64,000 bases of DNA from positions 20,216,685 to 20,280,684 of the forward strand of contig CM055098.1 in the NCBI GenBank assembly GCA_029204225.1, written 5' to 3'. Of this stretch, positions 1 through 11,217 are shown one piece after another; positions within the stretch are counted from its first letter, which is position 1, and every line of letters starts with the position of its first letter. Position numbers and translations under genes: made by a program. The notes below the pieces were generated by a model. It saw only the letters and a program-made list of their open reading frames with translations. It searched no databases and was not told the origin of the DNA. This DNA is from Diphasiastrum complanatum (taxonomy: Eukaryota > Streptophyta > Lycopodiopsida > Lycopodiales > Lycopodiaceae).

Positions 1-680
1 CCCACCACTTATTCAATATTGGTCCTTGGAGGACAATGGATTTGACGTCCATTGGTACAGAATACTTTCAACCCACCTTATAAAAAGCTTACAAGCAGGC
101 CTCAGTAGGTGGTGAGTTGGTAAGGACTTTCTCCTATAGGTCAGGTCACTTGAATCGATATGCACAATGAGAACTTATGTAGTGGTCCCAAAACTCCCAA
201 AATATTTTCAACTTTCAAGCCAACGTCATAAAAACCTTCCATACAAGTTTGACTGAAAGTGGTAAAACAGCAAATTACAAACAGAATAAGACCTTTGATT
301 GTAAACTCAGTAAGGCAACTAATTCAAACTTCGTCCGTACAAAATTAGAAACTAAATGACCATAAAACCTGATCCCTTTGTTGGGAGCACCGGAAAATAG
401 TCCTAGAATGAAAACCTTTTACACAGAAGAATTAAGCCTTTGCTTTGGATCCAAATAGTAGAGTTATGCCAAGCGGAAATTGCCTTAAGCCCTCAGATTG
501 AAGTAATTGTTAAGCTTTGACCAGTAGGTAGTTGGTTGCTGTAAAATTATTTCTTGTCTTATGCTTTGTTGCTAAATGGTCTCCTTTGCCTGGTGGGCCA
601 AAATTCTAAATTGCTTAGTCAAAAGTTAAAAGAATGTAAACATGTGAATAAATGTACACTTGTCATAGTACTGTAGTAGC
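1..680. other. Left edge, no gene recognised
   Basis: I see no coding frame with recognisable motifs and no clear repeat boundary here. The stretch lies upstream of the duplicated bHLH block and may be distal promoter or intergenic DNA. Confidence 0.4.
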
Positions 681-1090
681 AACAAGCGGTGTCATGGAGA
701 CTAAAATTGGTTCATATCCAGAAAAACTATTGGGTTGCTTGAAGGTAAAGACCTAGAAGTTCGTCTATAAAATACCAATTAAATCAAATTGTCATGAATA
801 CTCCATTCGTTATTGGAGAGCACAGGTTCACGGACAAGCTTTCATTCTTCATGCATTGTTATGAAACTAGCACAACTCTGACTTCATATTTGATCAAATG
901 GTTGATGATTGCACAGCAGCTATCTTGGACTCCACAAATCTTATACGAATAGATATCTTCACGAAGCATTTCTAGGGATTAACGTCTCACAAGACTGGAT
1001 CTGCATTATTTCTGTAGAAATCCCGATTCCCAATCCATAATTATTCGTAATTTGATTCTTTCAGACGTTACGATTCTTCTGCATGGCTTC

Positions 1091-1098
1091 CACATGTG
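1091..1098. promoter_or_regulatory. Conserved E-box in duplicated promoter
   Basis: CACATGTG lies within a phrase (GCTTCCACATGTGACGGCCAC) conserved in the second bHLH promoter, where the core is a perfect G-box CACGTG. Conservation across an otherwise diverged upstream region suggests a functional bHLH or bZIP site about 730 bp before the start codon. Function is inferred. Confidence 0.45.
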
Positions 1099-1828
1099 AC
1101 GGCCACAGTAGTGAGATTTAGTGATTGAAGGCCAATTTGTTGTGAGATGAGAAGTTTCTGTATTAGGGAGGGCATTACTTTTACCAGTGGCGCACACTCC
1201 GATATATACAAAGATCAGGCTAGTGTGCTTGCTGTACCTTGGTCTATGTCAAATTACTAGATGTGCTTAAATGGGCTATAACATGTCTCTCTCTTGCGTT
1301 TCTAGTATGCTTCTTGTAGAGTATAAATGAAGTTAAATTTACTAGGCGTGTACAAATGGGCTGTAACGTTTCTGTTTTGTTGTCGTAAAGTCATGAAAGT
1401 CGTGATCCTGGTAAAACCGGGGGATCGGGTAGCATAAGCCCAATCTCTATGTATGTATTAGATTGCCTTTATGATTCTAATTTCTTAGCTACAAAATTAC
1501 TATAGTACGCATAGCAAGTAAGGAAATTAGTTAGTCTTTGCTACAGTAGCATGTACATACTCATGTACGTTTCACTACGAGTTTCAAAATGACAAACTAA
1601 AGAACATGTCTTTTGTAGTGTATATGAGACTGAACGTGATGTGAAGCGCCTTCTTGTATTGTCTTATGACTGTACTTCTTGTATATGAATACAGGAAGCC
1701 AAATAAATCGATTCAGCTAGGCGTCTTCAACAAACAATCTCTACGTGGATATTTAATAGACATATCCTGTTCGAAAAGAACATCTCAAAGGTTTTCAAGC
1801 CAAGAAAACGTTATTGATCTTCAGAATT

Positions 1829-2680
1829 ATGGATAGCAAGATTTCCAAAGAAGAACGACACATTAATGGTATTGAAGCTTCCAGTGTTCTTGGCTCTGCA
1901 ATCAACTCGCTCAAATTTTATCAAGAAAAATCGGTTGAGACACCTAATCTTGCTCAGTCCTCGACGTTCTGCACAATTTACAAGGCAGGGGTTCAACCAG
2001 ATTCTAGTCATGAGCAGTTTTTCGATTATCAAACAGTTCAGAATACCCTCGTGTGCAGTTCGAGCTTGGCTATCACAGTTCTTCCTGGTAACGTTGATGA
2101 TGATTTGGAAGGACTGATCGGCCCGGATATTAGCCTGATTGGCTCTCCAAGTGATTCTGACGAAGCGAGTTCAGGATCTGTAATTGGCGATTTGCATAAC
2201 CACTCTGTCGAATGTTCGTGTGCAGCAGTCTCTAGCTTATTCTCTCCTTCTACCGGCCAGAAGAACTCAGACGAGATGGGTAACATCAATCAAGTCTTTA
2301 ACAACGTGGCAGTTCCGAGGCTGGTAAGTAGGCCATTGAGTAAGAACTTAGACACGTCTAAGAGTCCACCGAGAGTTGTAGCCCGACGGAGGAGGCGAAG
2401 GATCAGCCAGCGGATCGGTACCTTGCAGAGACTTGTCCCTGGAGGGACCAGGATGGACACCGTATCATTGCTAGATGAGACCATCCACTATGTGAACTTT
2501 CTGAAATTGCAGGTTCAATATCTAGAATGTTTGTGTAAAATACCTGAGGATCAACTATTCCAAAATGATGATCGCTTCCTGCAACCTGCATTGCCGAATT
2601 TGGATTCACCCGACTACAATTTAGATCCATTGCAGTTGTCCAGCCGCGCAGCTGCAACTATCAGCCATACCACCACGTGA
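1829..2680 (+). CDS. HECATE-like bHLH transcription factor (copy 1)
   Basis: A 283-residue intronless frame from ATG 1829. I chose this start because the homologous ATG is conserved at 41300 and the frame further upstream has no nearer ATG. A basic helix-loop-helix domain spans about residues 182-233. It contains the [19 protein letters not shown] loop/helix signature typical of plant subfamily VIIIb (HECATE/INDEHISCENT-like) proteins, followed by [14 protein letters not shown] as helix 2. The product is expected to be nuclear and to act as a dimer. The first 180 residues are acidic, serine-rich and low in complexity, as in many plant regulators. The basic region reads [12 protein letters not shown]: the glutamate of the usual H-E-R DNA-contact triad is arginine, so classical E-box binding is doubtful. 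Assignment to bHLH is strong; the HECATE-like subgroup is inferred from the loop motif. Confidence 0.88.
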   Translation: MDSKISKEERHINGIEASSVLGSAINSLKFYQEKSVETPNLAQSSTFCTIYKAGVQPDSSHEQFFDYQTVQNTLVCSSSLAITVLPGNVDDDLEGLIGPDISLIGSPSDSDEASSGSVIGDLHNHSVECSCAAVSSLFSPSTGQKNSDEMGNINQVFNNVAVPRLVSRPLSKNLDTSKSPPRVVARRRRRRISQRIGTLQRLVPGGTRMDTVSLLDETIHYVNFLKLQVQYLECLCKIPEDQLFQNDDRFLQPALPNLDSPDYNLDPLQLSSRAAATISHTTT

Positions 2681-4191
2681 CGCTATGCAGCACCTTAGTG
2701 GAGCTTCCTGTCATGCATCCAGATTCTACGAGTAAAGGATTCATCGTCCATTTTATGTAGCAGCTGGAATTAGCTCTGTAGTATATGTACGATAACTGGT
2801 AGCGGTTTCGACCCGATCATATCAAATGTAGTCCTTCAACTTCATTGAGTCGTACCGATATCTACTAATACACTCACAATCAGCATCACTCTTCATGGAG
2901 TGAATAAGCGCATATGTTGAGTTACTGCTATTGTCTTTCCTCTCTGAACAATGTCTGGTCAGTGATTCCTAGAAAAGGGAATCCTATCACATATGGCTTA
3001 GCATTTCTGTCCATTAGATTTTTTTGTATATGGTGTGTAGTTTGGCATGTACACCGTAATATTTCTGAAAATTTAAGTCGTAGGTTTTGCTCTCCAATAT
3101 TATTAGCAGTAAGTCTTCAACCTGATTTCGTTAGCAACCTTTGTTGGGTTATGTAGAAGAGAGCAGCTACTGGAAACTAAGAGAGCGCAGGCAGAGAGAG
3201 ATAGAGCAATAAAGATTGCTAATATTTCCTACGTTATATCCATGGCACTATGCAATTGCAAAAAAAAACCAAGAAATAGAAACGTAGCTGAAACAAAGAC
3301 TCACATAGAATGTAAAAACAATGACAGTACAAAAGCTTCTGGTGGTGTTTGGATGATTAATGAATTCTCTACGTGCGTCCTCCTTTATAGGAAAAGGAGG
3401 AGCGCCTACATGCCAACATGAAAGGAGTGCCCTGGATCGCCACATAGGAAATGGAGGGGGAGGCAGACTGCTGACGTCAACAAACACACCTGTGTTTTGC
3501 TTGACACCAACAAGCAGTACTTGTCACATACTTTGAAGCATTTTATGTTGCCAGCTCCAGCTATTGAAGTCATAACACTCGATGTCAAGTTTTATTAGCG
3601 TATTGGTACCTAAGATCATGTAAGTCCACTGATAAACTTTAGCCTTGATGCATTGAAAATCTTTACAGCCTCACAGTGTCAGGTTTTGCTTTATGAACCA
3701 AATTAGTATCAATTCCGAGAGCTGCTTGTCCAAAAAATAAACTCGTAGCAACATATTGGAGTTTTCCAAAACCAAGATACTCTCAAGTATTAGTATATGT
3801 TTGTAATTAAGGTTCAGCTACATGAATCCCTCCATAATCAACCACTGACATGCTTAGTGTATTGACTGACGAAGTTTTACTAGAACACTCATGCATTTGC
3901 AAATGCGGATTATTCCTCGTTATAAGGATCAAATTCTGAAATCAGTACTCGGGACGATGCACATTGTGATGAATACTTGGCTCCATACATCTCGCTCTTT
4001 TGGCATTCAATTGATTTCATGGACCTACGTCTATGAAGCTGTCAATGATCACGACGTAGAACTTAAACACATGATATCTTTCTTCCTTTCGTAGCAAGAA
4101 GAGATGGTGGTGGCCTAAACAGATGAAGTTGAGGAAGAGCTCTAGATTTAAAATCAAGAAGTGAAATTCGAAAACGTATTATGAAGGAGCA
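2681..4191. other. 3' flank of bHLH copy 1
   Basis: Homology with block 2 continues to about 3880. A candidate polyadenylation signal AATAAA lies at 3208-3213. The interval of about 3150-3535 is absent from block 2 and may be an insertion. It contains a short hairpin around CTCCTTTATAGGAAAAGGAG, but I could not define terminal repeats or a target duplication. No other gene is evident. Confidence 0.5.
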
Positions 4192-4357
4192 GGGCAGAGT
4201 GGACTATGCCAGGTTCGGATTTTCAAAATTTTTAAGGCTGGGCCCTTTTTTATGCGAGGCCAAAATTTTTTAGGCTCGGCCCCTTTTTAGGCTCGGCCTA
4301 GTGAGGTCGAGCCTAAAAAATTTTGGAAATCTGAACCGGGCAGAATGGCCTCTGCCC
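4192..4357. mobile_element. Foldback/MITE-like element with about 53-bp inverted arms
   Basis: The left arm begins GGGCAGAG at 4192 and the right arm ends CTCTGCCC at 4357. The arms stay complementary over about 53 bp at roughly 80%, for example GGTTCGGATTTTCAAAA against the reverse complement of TTTTGGAAATCTGAACC. Inside, 4260-4281 and 4305-4326 form a nearly perfect 22-bp inverted repeat. No transposase fits in 166 bp, so it would be non-autonomous. I could not find a convincing target-site duplication. Confidence 0.6.
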
Positions 4358-4398
4358 GACCCCTTCCATTGCGTAATGGATTTTTGGACCCTTTTTAA

Positions 4399-4505
4399 AC
4401 CAATCCTTAACTGCCACGTGGCAGGTGCAAGCAAAATCAGCACTAAAAAATGTTGAGACCAATTCGATGCTGCCATGTGGCAGACGGAGGTAGAATCTGC
4501 ACTAA
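4399..4505. repeat. Two-copy direct repeat with palindromic G-box
   Basis: Two units of about 58 bp start at 4399 and 4457 (ACCAATNC...CTGCC...TGGCAG...ATCNGCACTAAA). The first contains the perfect 14-bp palindrome CTGCCACGTGGCAG at 4411-4424, with the G-box CACGTG at its centre. The second has CTGCCATGTGGCAG, a single C-to-T change. Confidence 0.55.
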
Positions 4506-4680
4506 ATTAAAAAAAAGAAAACAGGTGACTATTCTGCTTCCACCTCAATCCTCCTCCAAATAACCACCTACAACTAATCTCAATAATGTATCTATGTTAC
4601 CTATATCCTACCTAGGGTAGCTTCTTCAAGACTTACAATCAGGTCATTTCACCACACATCCTTTCATACTCACCTTGAAA

Positions 4681-5194
4681 CCCAAGGGAGTTGGCTCAAT
4701 TGGTTAACGCTTGACATCCAAAGTTTCTTTGGTCTCAAGTTCGAGCCTTCCATTGGAAACCAAGAAGCATATTCACCTTGAAGAGAAACTGGGGTTGGCT
4801 CAATTGGTTAGCTTGGCATCCAAAGTTTCTTTGGTCCCAGGTTCGAGCCTCCCCTTGGAAACCAAGAAGCATATTCACCTTGAAGACCCAAGGGAGTTGG
4901 CTCAATTGGTTAGCTTGACATCCAAAGTTTCTTTGGTCTCAAGTTCAAGCCTTCCCTTGGAAACCAAGAAGCATATTCACCTTGAAGAAACCCAACGGGG
5001 TTGGCTCAGTTGGTTGGCTTGGCATCCAAAGTTTCTTTGGTCCCAGGTTCGAGCCTCCCCTTGGAAACCAAGAAGCATATTCACCTTGAAGAGCCTCCCC
5101 TTGGAAACCAAGAAGCATATTCACCTTGACATCCAAATTCTTTTTGTTCCCAAGTTGGAGCCTCCCCTTAGAAACCAAAAAGCATATTCACCAT
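4681..5194 (+). repeat. Tandem tRNA-related (SINE-like) repeat array, four units plus a partial
   Basis: Units of about 103 bp begin with TTGGCTCA at 4691, 4795, 4897 and 5001, followed by a truncated unit from about 5092. Each full unit carries a Pol III A-box-like TGGCTCAATTGG and, about 45 bp later, a B-box-like GTTCGAGCC (4739, 4841, 5047; degenerate GTTCAAGCC at 4943). Between them is a short hairpin CCAAAG-TTT-CTTTGG. The tail GAAACCAAGAAGCATATTCA is common to all. The tRNA fold is incomplete (a three-nucleotide loop where an anticodon arm should be), so this is not a functional tRNA gene. A tRNA-derived SINE head amplified in tandem is the best explanation. A 162-codon open frame across it is a by-product of the repeat. 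Confidence 0.7.
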
Positions 5195-5274
5195 CCTAAA
5201 GTATACATGATTATATCCTTTTTCATCATCACACTTGGCACTTGGTTAGTTGGTTACTATGTGGTGTTATGTCC

Positions 5275-5837
5275 CAGTGTTGGGTGTTGGGCACGGGTGT
5301 TGGGCAGGTATTAATATTTCTAATACCAGTCTTGTCATGGTCTCATATTTTTTCTAAAATTTTGATACTAGCCGAGTTTGTAGATTGGTGGCTGGTATTA
5401 GCCGGCTTGGGTATTGTAGAGGTGATACCATCCGAGTATAAACCCGGGTATGAGTATAATATGATTTTTTTTTTAATTAGACTGTTTTTTTCAAGGGTAG
5501 TATTCATTTAATGAAAAGCATGTCCTTTTTAGATGTAATATGCATATGATTTTAAATGCCAATACTTTGTTGGTGCCCACCAATGTCATTGGTTCACCAT
5601 GAATAATATTTATCACACATGTAAATTTTGGAAACTAACTAAAAATGGATACTATATTCATACCACGTTAAAATTGAATGTTTTCCCCTTAATTCGGGTA
5701 TCGATATGTGGATTAATGGGCTAAAATCGAGTCGGGTATCGACCCTAGTATCACAAAATTATATAATGGTCGGGTATGTTTATGTGATGCCATTGTTGAT
5801 ACCACCCGGGCACCTATATACCCGCCCACCAACACTG
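5275..5837. mobile_element. Non-autonomous hAT-type MITE with perfect flanking duplication
   Basis: The element starts CAGTGTTGGG and ends CCACCAACACTG, giving hAT-like terminal inverted repeats. The arms remain loosely complementary for about 40 bp (GGCACGGGTG... against ...CACCCGGGCACC). It is flanked on both sides by GTTATGTCC (5266-5274 and 5838-5846), which contains the 8-bp duplication expected of hAT transposition plus one chance base. The 563-bp interior has repeated (C)GGGTAT words and no transposase frame. Confidence 0.85.
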
Positions 5838-5846
5838 GTTATGTCC

Positions 5847-7045
5847 ATATGACCCCACTAGCAAATAATGTTCACTAGCATGGTAATGCTAATGTAGGCT
5901 AACCATGTGGATTTATTTCTATAAAAAAAATTCATATTGCAAGTTGGGTGGAGGAGGAGGTTCAACAAATGAATGGAAAGTATTTTTAAAAAAGCTAACG
6001 TTGCATTGCCACCTTCTTTTCCACACTCAAATATTTAAAAATGCATTGAAGTTGTGCTTTTTGTTTGTTAGGATAAATGAGAAACACACTTGGTGGAAAT
6101 GTGAGTACAATGCATGTCAGGCGGAGAGGGTTGTGTATAATCAAGATGAATTTGCTTATTACTCATAATTCTGGTTTTCTTGTGTTTAGTATTCCCTTGT
6201 TTCATTAGGGCTTAAATTGGCTTGGTCAAAAGGTGGGTACCCATATTAGACACTAACTCCTCGGGTGCATCAAGCCTTCCGATCATGTTTTCTAATCAAA
6301 CTAGATTGTGTCTTTAGCACTATCTTTGGTCACTACTATGGCTTCAATCCATTGCATGAAATTATTCGTAGCTATAGTTAGCTAGCTCTTATGGAAACAC
6401 AAAACTTGTCCTATGAATCCAAGACAATTAATTTTCCATTCTCAAAAGGGAAGGAGCTTGATGTTCAAGACCTGGAAAAATCAATGGAGGATGTACTTTT
6501 AGAATTTCACAACAAAATCCTTCGAAAACTTTTTTTTTCAAAATTTATGGAGACAATGAGTTTGCGCATCTACGGAGCAAGCCAAAGTGACTTCTAACAT
6601 ATGGACGATCTATTGTTAGGGCAACAAATAGTGGAGAGAGGAGATAGAGAAGAAAACAATGTTTTGAGGGTTGTAAAACTCTAATCCTTAGAATATTATG
6701 TAAAGAGAGGGCACATATGCCTCATGCACATGGCAACATAAGTGTAGGGTCTGTGTAAAAGAGCACTCCATGTTTTCAACAAGACAATTGGTTCAGTGTG
6801 AAAAATCTACGTGGATCGTCGAATTACAACCCAACAAGATGAATGGTAAATAATAAACCATCGTGGGGTGAATTATTGGATTTGGACTGACGAGATCTGA
6901 GGGCCATTGAAGTGGATTTGGCCTTTTGATTTTATCAAGTTCTCCGAAAAAAAAAAAATGTTGAAGAGGCTCGATTGGTGGAATTGAAAATGAAATGGAA
7001 GTTTTCTTCATTGTAAAGAAACAATGCTAAAAATCATTTATCCAT
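5847..7045. other. No recognisable gene
   Basis: Two short frames on the plus strand (about 5905-6168, and 6391-6597 from an ATG) have no motif I recognise. They may be decayed fragments. No repeat boundaries are clear. Confidence 0.35.
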
Positions 7046-7960
7046 ATGTTAGCCGATATTTCCGCACAAAAAAGCGGTCTAATATTGAGGTTTATTTTTG
7101 CAAAACTATAAAAACTGGCATGTAAAACCTAGCTGGTAGTGAAAAACCAGCATAAAATTGTCTATAGAATTGGGTCCCAGCCCACCTAAAAGTGGCTAGA
7201 GAAAATTTTGTGGCCTTAGAAATGGCCGGTAAAAATATTTTACGAGTTTTAAAATTGGCCAATTACAAAAAATAACCGGCATAGTCATGCTAAGATTTTA
7301 CCATGTACTGAGTCAACTTTTATTAATATACATTACTCAGTGTATTTTTCAAGGAAATCAGTTTGTCTTGGGAACCCTAGTCATAAATGTTGAAAAAGTT
7401 AGTTTCAAGGAAAGCGTTGTTGAAGAAAAAAAATTTCATGCAAAAATGAGACCATGAATTGTGGTGCAATATCAAAAAATCATAGAAACCCTAAACGGCA
7501 AAATTTGGGCAAGTTCCGGCATGTGCGGGCAAAGTCGGTAATTCAGTAGGGCAAAAATCCAACGAGCGGGCCAACCCGTACACACTATCAGAAAAAATCA
7601 AGGGGAAACCAAATGGAGTGCCAAGAAAAATGAAGGCCACCTACAAAGGGCATCACTCAAGTTTGGATGATAATGGACAAAAGACCTTGGAGGCTAGAAA
7701 AAAGGGTACACCTCTATGCTAGTTTTGGGTGTACCCAAGTGGAGGGCTTTGAATGCACCACTCCCCCACTCTCTCATGGAGGCCACTTGGTGTACTTTCC
7801 AATAGGGTGTGGACATTTGGCAAGAAAGGTTTGAAAGGCATGAAGTTTGGCAAGACCCCGTCTTGAAGGGCGATCATTGGGGTTGGCTATAAGAGGGAGC
7901 CCACTCTTTGTATTTTATAGAGTTGGTTATTATGGATTCTTATTGTCTTGAGAGGAGAGC
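7046..7960 (+). repeat. Dispersed repeat R1 (probable LTR, begins TGTTAGCC)
   Basis: Collinear with 56748-57383 plus 58027-58260. Shared phrases include GCATGTAAAAC, GACATAAAATTGYCTRTAG, GGCCAGAGAGAATTTTG-like text and TTTTCAAGGAAATYRGTTTG. Near the end is a promoter-like GGCTATAAGAGGGAGCCC, matching GTATAAAGAGGAGGCTCC in the second copy. The TG start and internal TATA-like element suggest an LTR, but I could not define its 3' end. Confidence 0.6.
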
Positions 7961-8216
7961 TTAATGGCCTTGTTTGAGAGTAGCTTGGAGTTAGTGTATT
8001 GGAGTGTGGGTGATTGGATTGAAAGAGAGCTTGGATGCTTGAATGCGGTTTAGTATGACTGTCTTGTATGCTTTACTTCATGTTACTCAATGCTAGTGTT
8101 GGATTGGGATGCTTGTCAAAGTTAGTGGCTTGATAGTAGTAACACTGTTACATACCTATGTAACTGGCAATACTTCAGACTCTTATTGGTCCATTTAGTG
8201 TTGGGGGCTAAATGAC

Positions 8217-8420
8217 AAGGTACCCTTAGGATTAAGGGTATGTGCCCTTGGAAAAGGGTAGGCAAGTGACTATACTTTGGTCGGAGGTATGGACTCACGT
8301 GACCCTTGGATAAGGGGTACCCTTAGGATTAAGTGTAGGTGCCTTAGATTAAGGTACTAGTGTCCTTGGATAAGGACAGGTAGGTGTCTATGCCTTAGAT
8401 GGAGGTATGGGACCTAGAGA
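8217..8420 (+). repeat. Two imperfect tandem units of about 100 bp
   Basis: Both units contain GGTACCCTTAGGATTAAG, a (T/G)CCYTGGATAAGG word, and CTATRCYTTRGWYGGAGGTATGG. The second unit begins near 8318. No coding sense is apparent. Confidence 0.5.
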
Positions 8421-8459
8421 GGTATTAGAAGGTCACTGCATCTTATCCAGCTGCATCTG

Positions 8460-9116
8460 CTACTTTTGACCAAGTTTCACAAACTCATTGATCATCAATT
8501 CTGTAGTAGCATTAATATTCGTGGATGCAATAGTGGTGGATGTAGTAGTGGTATGCCCTGATGTATATGAACACATTCCAATATTTGGTTCATCATCAAA
8601 ATTTTCATCCTCCTCTTGTATCACATCGTCCATAGCATTTTGTAAGAACATATATTCGGTATGGCATTTCAGCTCGCGTCTAATCCTATTAGGTAGACCT
8701 GCTAAAAACCACATAATCATAGCATCGCCAATAATTAAATTGGGATTACACTCAGATATGAGGTGCTTAACTCATTCAATATAGTCTCGTACTCCCTCTC
8801 TCTTTCTCATTTTAATTTTACTTAAAAGTAAAAATTGATCTTCCATAAATTTTCTTGGTCTAAATCTTGTGATGAGGGCTTGCTTAACAACTTTTCAATC
8901 AGAATGTTCTGTTTTATCTTGGTTGTAAAACCAATCTTGTGCAGCTTCAATTAAGGCCATAGAGAATAGCTTAAGTTTATCTCGTGGAAAAACTTTGCCA
9001 TGTACCTCACATGATTCAGAATAGATTTTGAGAAATCTGACAAGATCAGATAACCCATTATACTTTGGTATCTCTAACTGAGGTGACTTTCTAACAATCA
9101 CTGGTAGAACGTCCAT
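8460..9116 (-). pseudogene. Gypsy-like retrotransposon gag, decayed
   Basis: One minus-strand frame from ATG 9116 runs for about 218 codons. It is interrupted by TGA at 8895-8897 and another TGA near 8772, both at positions where a tryptophan is expected. The N-terminal third carries the retrotransposon gag signature (SMALIEAAQDWFYNQ) and the middle has KIKMRKREGVRDYI and WFLAGLPNRIRREL, typical of the capsid domain of Ty3/gypsy-type Gag. The C-terminal part is serine/threonine-rich. No zinc knuckle, protease or reverse transcriptase follows on this strand. Both stops could arise from TGG to TGA by deamination. Confidence 0.75.
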
Positions 9117-11200
9117 TGTGAATCAATTTAATAAGACAATGAGATTGGATCAAGATTTTTCAATCAAATCCTATCTCAGATCAGATATGTAAAACTTCTA
9201 TCACTTGACAATAATCAAATTTTTGAACTTTTGGAAAAAGATCTTTGATCAAGCGATCTATACTTCTAAAGTCAGACTTTTTTAAAATCAAATCAAGAAT
9301 ATAACAGAATGTCTCAAAAATTTGACAGTGGCTAGATTTTGTAAATTAGAATCTAAAAATAGAATAGGCGAATGTTTCCTAGGCAAAGGATGACTTGGAG
9401 GAGGTTTTTCACTATTTTGCTGGATAAAAAATCACTGATCTGATTTTTTTCTGACAAAATAACCTTTGCCGACTTCACAGTGGGTAAATTTGACACAGAT
9501 GAAACTAGGGTAGAACTGGCGAAGGTTCTTCTAGGCGAACAATAAAGTTTTTACAGCTTGTCAAGGATAAAATTAGACTTTCTGAATGATCCTGATATAT
9601 CGAACTCAAAAATGATAATTTATTATAAATAAAATTCTCAGAGGAGTCATCAAAGGTTTCGGCAAAGGTTGCAAGAGTAATATTGTTATTTTTACAAGAA
9701 AGAGTTTTTTTTTGACAAAAATAGGTCAATATGACAAATGGCCTTGGCTTCCAAGTCACTAATTATAAAAAATAGTAAGTAGGACTGACACAGACTCTGG
9801 CGAAGGTTTTTCTCAGAGAACTAATATTTTTGCAAAAAGGTGTTAAACTTCCCACAAAAGGTTACCAACAACTAGATGAACAGTCACTTTGGCCTTCTAT
9901 TTTTGGTATTATTCTTTGCCAACCTAGCAATAGATAGATCTAAATCATACCTACGCACAGTGAATCGAATGAAGCTTCTTTCTCTATATTTTTTAGAATT
10001 TTGGTGTTTTTTGGGTGTTTTTTGATGGTTTTTCTGATGTTTTTACAAATTTGCTAAAAATTAACCTTCTCCCTTCAATTTGAAAGTTCTACGAGTGAAA
10101 TCGAAGCTATCTGCAAGTCGGCGAAGGCTTCCTATAAGAGGGTAAAAAGTTATCAGGTATGATGACAATTTTGTCTCCTTTTTGATCAAATTTGACAAAA
10201 ATGACCGATTTTTGTTGTTTTCTCTAATTTCTCATATCCAAATGGATTTTAAGATTGGTGATCTGAATAGCTTCCAGTGATCAACAATCAGATTAGATTT
10301 CAAACAAGAAGATACACTCAAATCAAGCAAAATCACTCTCAATCTAACCCTGAAATGCAATTTTTGATCAAGTTCCGATTGAGTTTGTATTTCTTTCATT
10401 AAGTAGATGCTGATTTTTCTATGTTGCAAATGTGTAGATTGTGTTGAATTTTATACCAAAGATCAAGAGGACAAATTTGGATTTTAGTCATTCATATTTT
10501 TTCACACGATGCAGCTGCTACTATAGACAATGAGAGCCGCCTTAGATTCAAAAAAATCCCACCGCCTGTTCAACTACATCGAACCATCAAGCAATAGCTT
10601 CCTAGAGCAAGTTCGTTCATGAATACAAAATTACGGAGAGCAGTTTCTTATACATAACACTGCTTGCTTACGTAGGTGGAGGAAATGTCAACTTCACGGA
10701 TATACCATTTGACTAGGTAATGACAATAATTTAGATATGGAGATAGTGATGGTCAACCAAGGATTTTCCTCAACTGTGCCAAAACATTATAGACTATAAT
10801 CTAAAATATGTAATTGTAGAAGTGCATATTCTCTATGTGTAATAAGGTTGAGTGATGTCTAATTCGAAGATCTTTAGCAAAATAGACAACGAGCAAATTT
10901 TGTTCTTTCTGTAAGTTTAGACAAACATAAGACACTTCATTTAACAATCACAAGCTCAAAGATGGGCATATCTTTTGAATGCAAGTGCACTTGTTATAAA
11001 AGAACTCTGTAGAGGTTTGAATTTCTACGTCTGGAAAATGTGAATTCACTACCTGGTGAAAGACACAAAATTGAAACTTATAACAAAATTTTATCGTCAA
11101 AAGCAAGTGAAGATGTTGCCCGCCGCCTATTTAAATGACTTCTCTAGCTATTTGGAAAAGAAAGATCATAATTATAGGGCTGCAGCAGTATTCCCTAGTG
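9117..11200. other. Non-coding, probable retroelement leader or LTR remains
   Basis: No motif-bearing frame found. The phrase GGCGAAGGYTYYYCT recurs at about 9528, 9798 and 10119, and GACACAGA...CTGGCGAAGG occurs twice about 290 bp apart, hinting at degenerate long-period repeats. The segment lies between the minus-strand gag start and a plus-strand copia 3' end, so it may hold leader or LTR sequence of one of them. Confidence 0.35.
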
Positions 11201-11217
11201 CTCCTCCATTTGTCTAA

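Larger units (their letters stand above)
680..3880 (+). repeat. Duplicated block, copy 1 (bHLH gene with flanks)
   Basis: This segment is collinear with 40010-43125. Matching landmarks include the phrase CTTGGACTCCAC upstream, GCTTCCACAYGTGAC in the promoter, TTTACAAAGATCAGGCT nearer the gene, the 5' leader phrase CATATCCTGTTC, the coding region, and 3' phrases such as GTAGCAGCTGGAATTAGCTC and GTCTTCAACCTGATTT. By eye identity is moderate (roughly 65-80%) with many indels, so the duplication is not recent. Copy 1 has about 380 bp (roughly 3150-3535) that copy 2 lacks. Exact ends are uncertain by a few hundred bases. Confidence 0.85.

Noticed and set aside
3344-3495. Possible small transposon inside the copy 1 3' flank (GGTGGTGTTTG...CAAACACACC)
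   Set aside because: The inverted ends are only about 10 bp and imperfect, and no target duplication was found; the interval is noted only as absent from copy 2.
4691-5055. Functional tRNA genes
   Set aside because: A-box and B-box words are present, but the anticodon arm collapses to a three-nucleotide loop and the T-stem and acceptor stem do not pair properly.
4711-5199. 162-codon open frame across the tandem tRNA-like array
   Set aside because: It only repeats the unit in shifting frames; overlapping open frames exist on the other strand and no domain is present.
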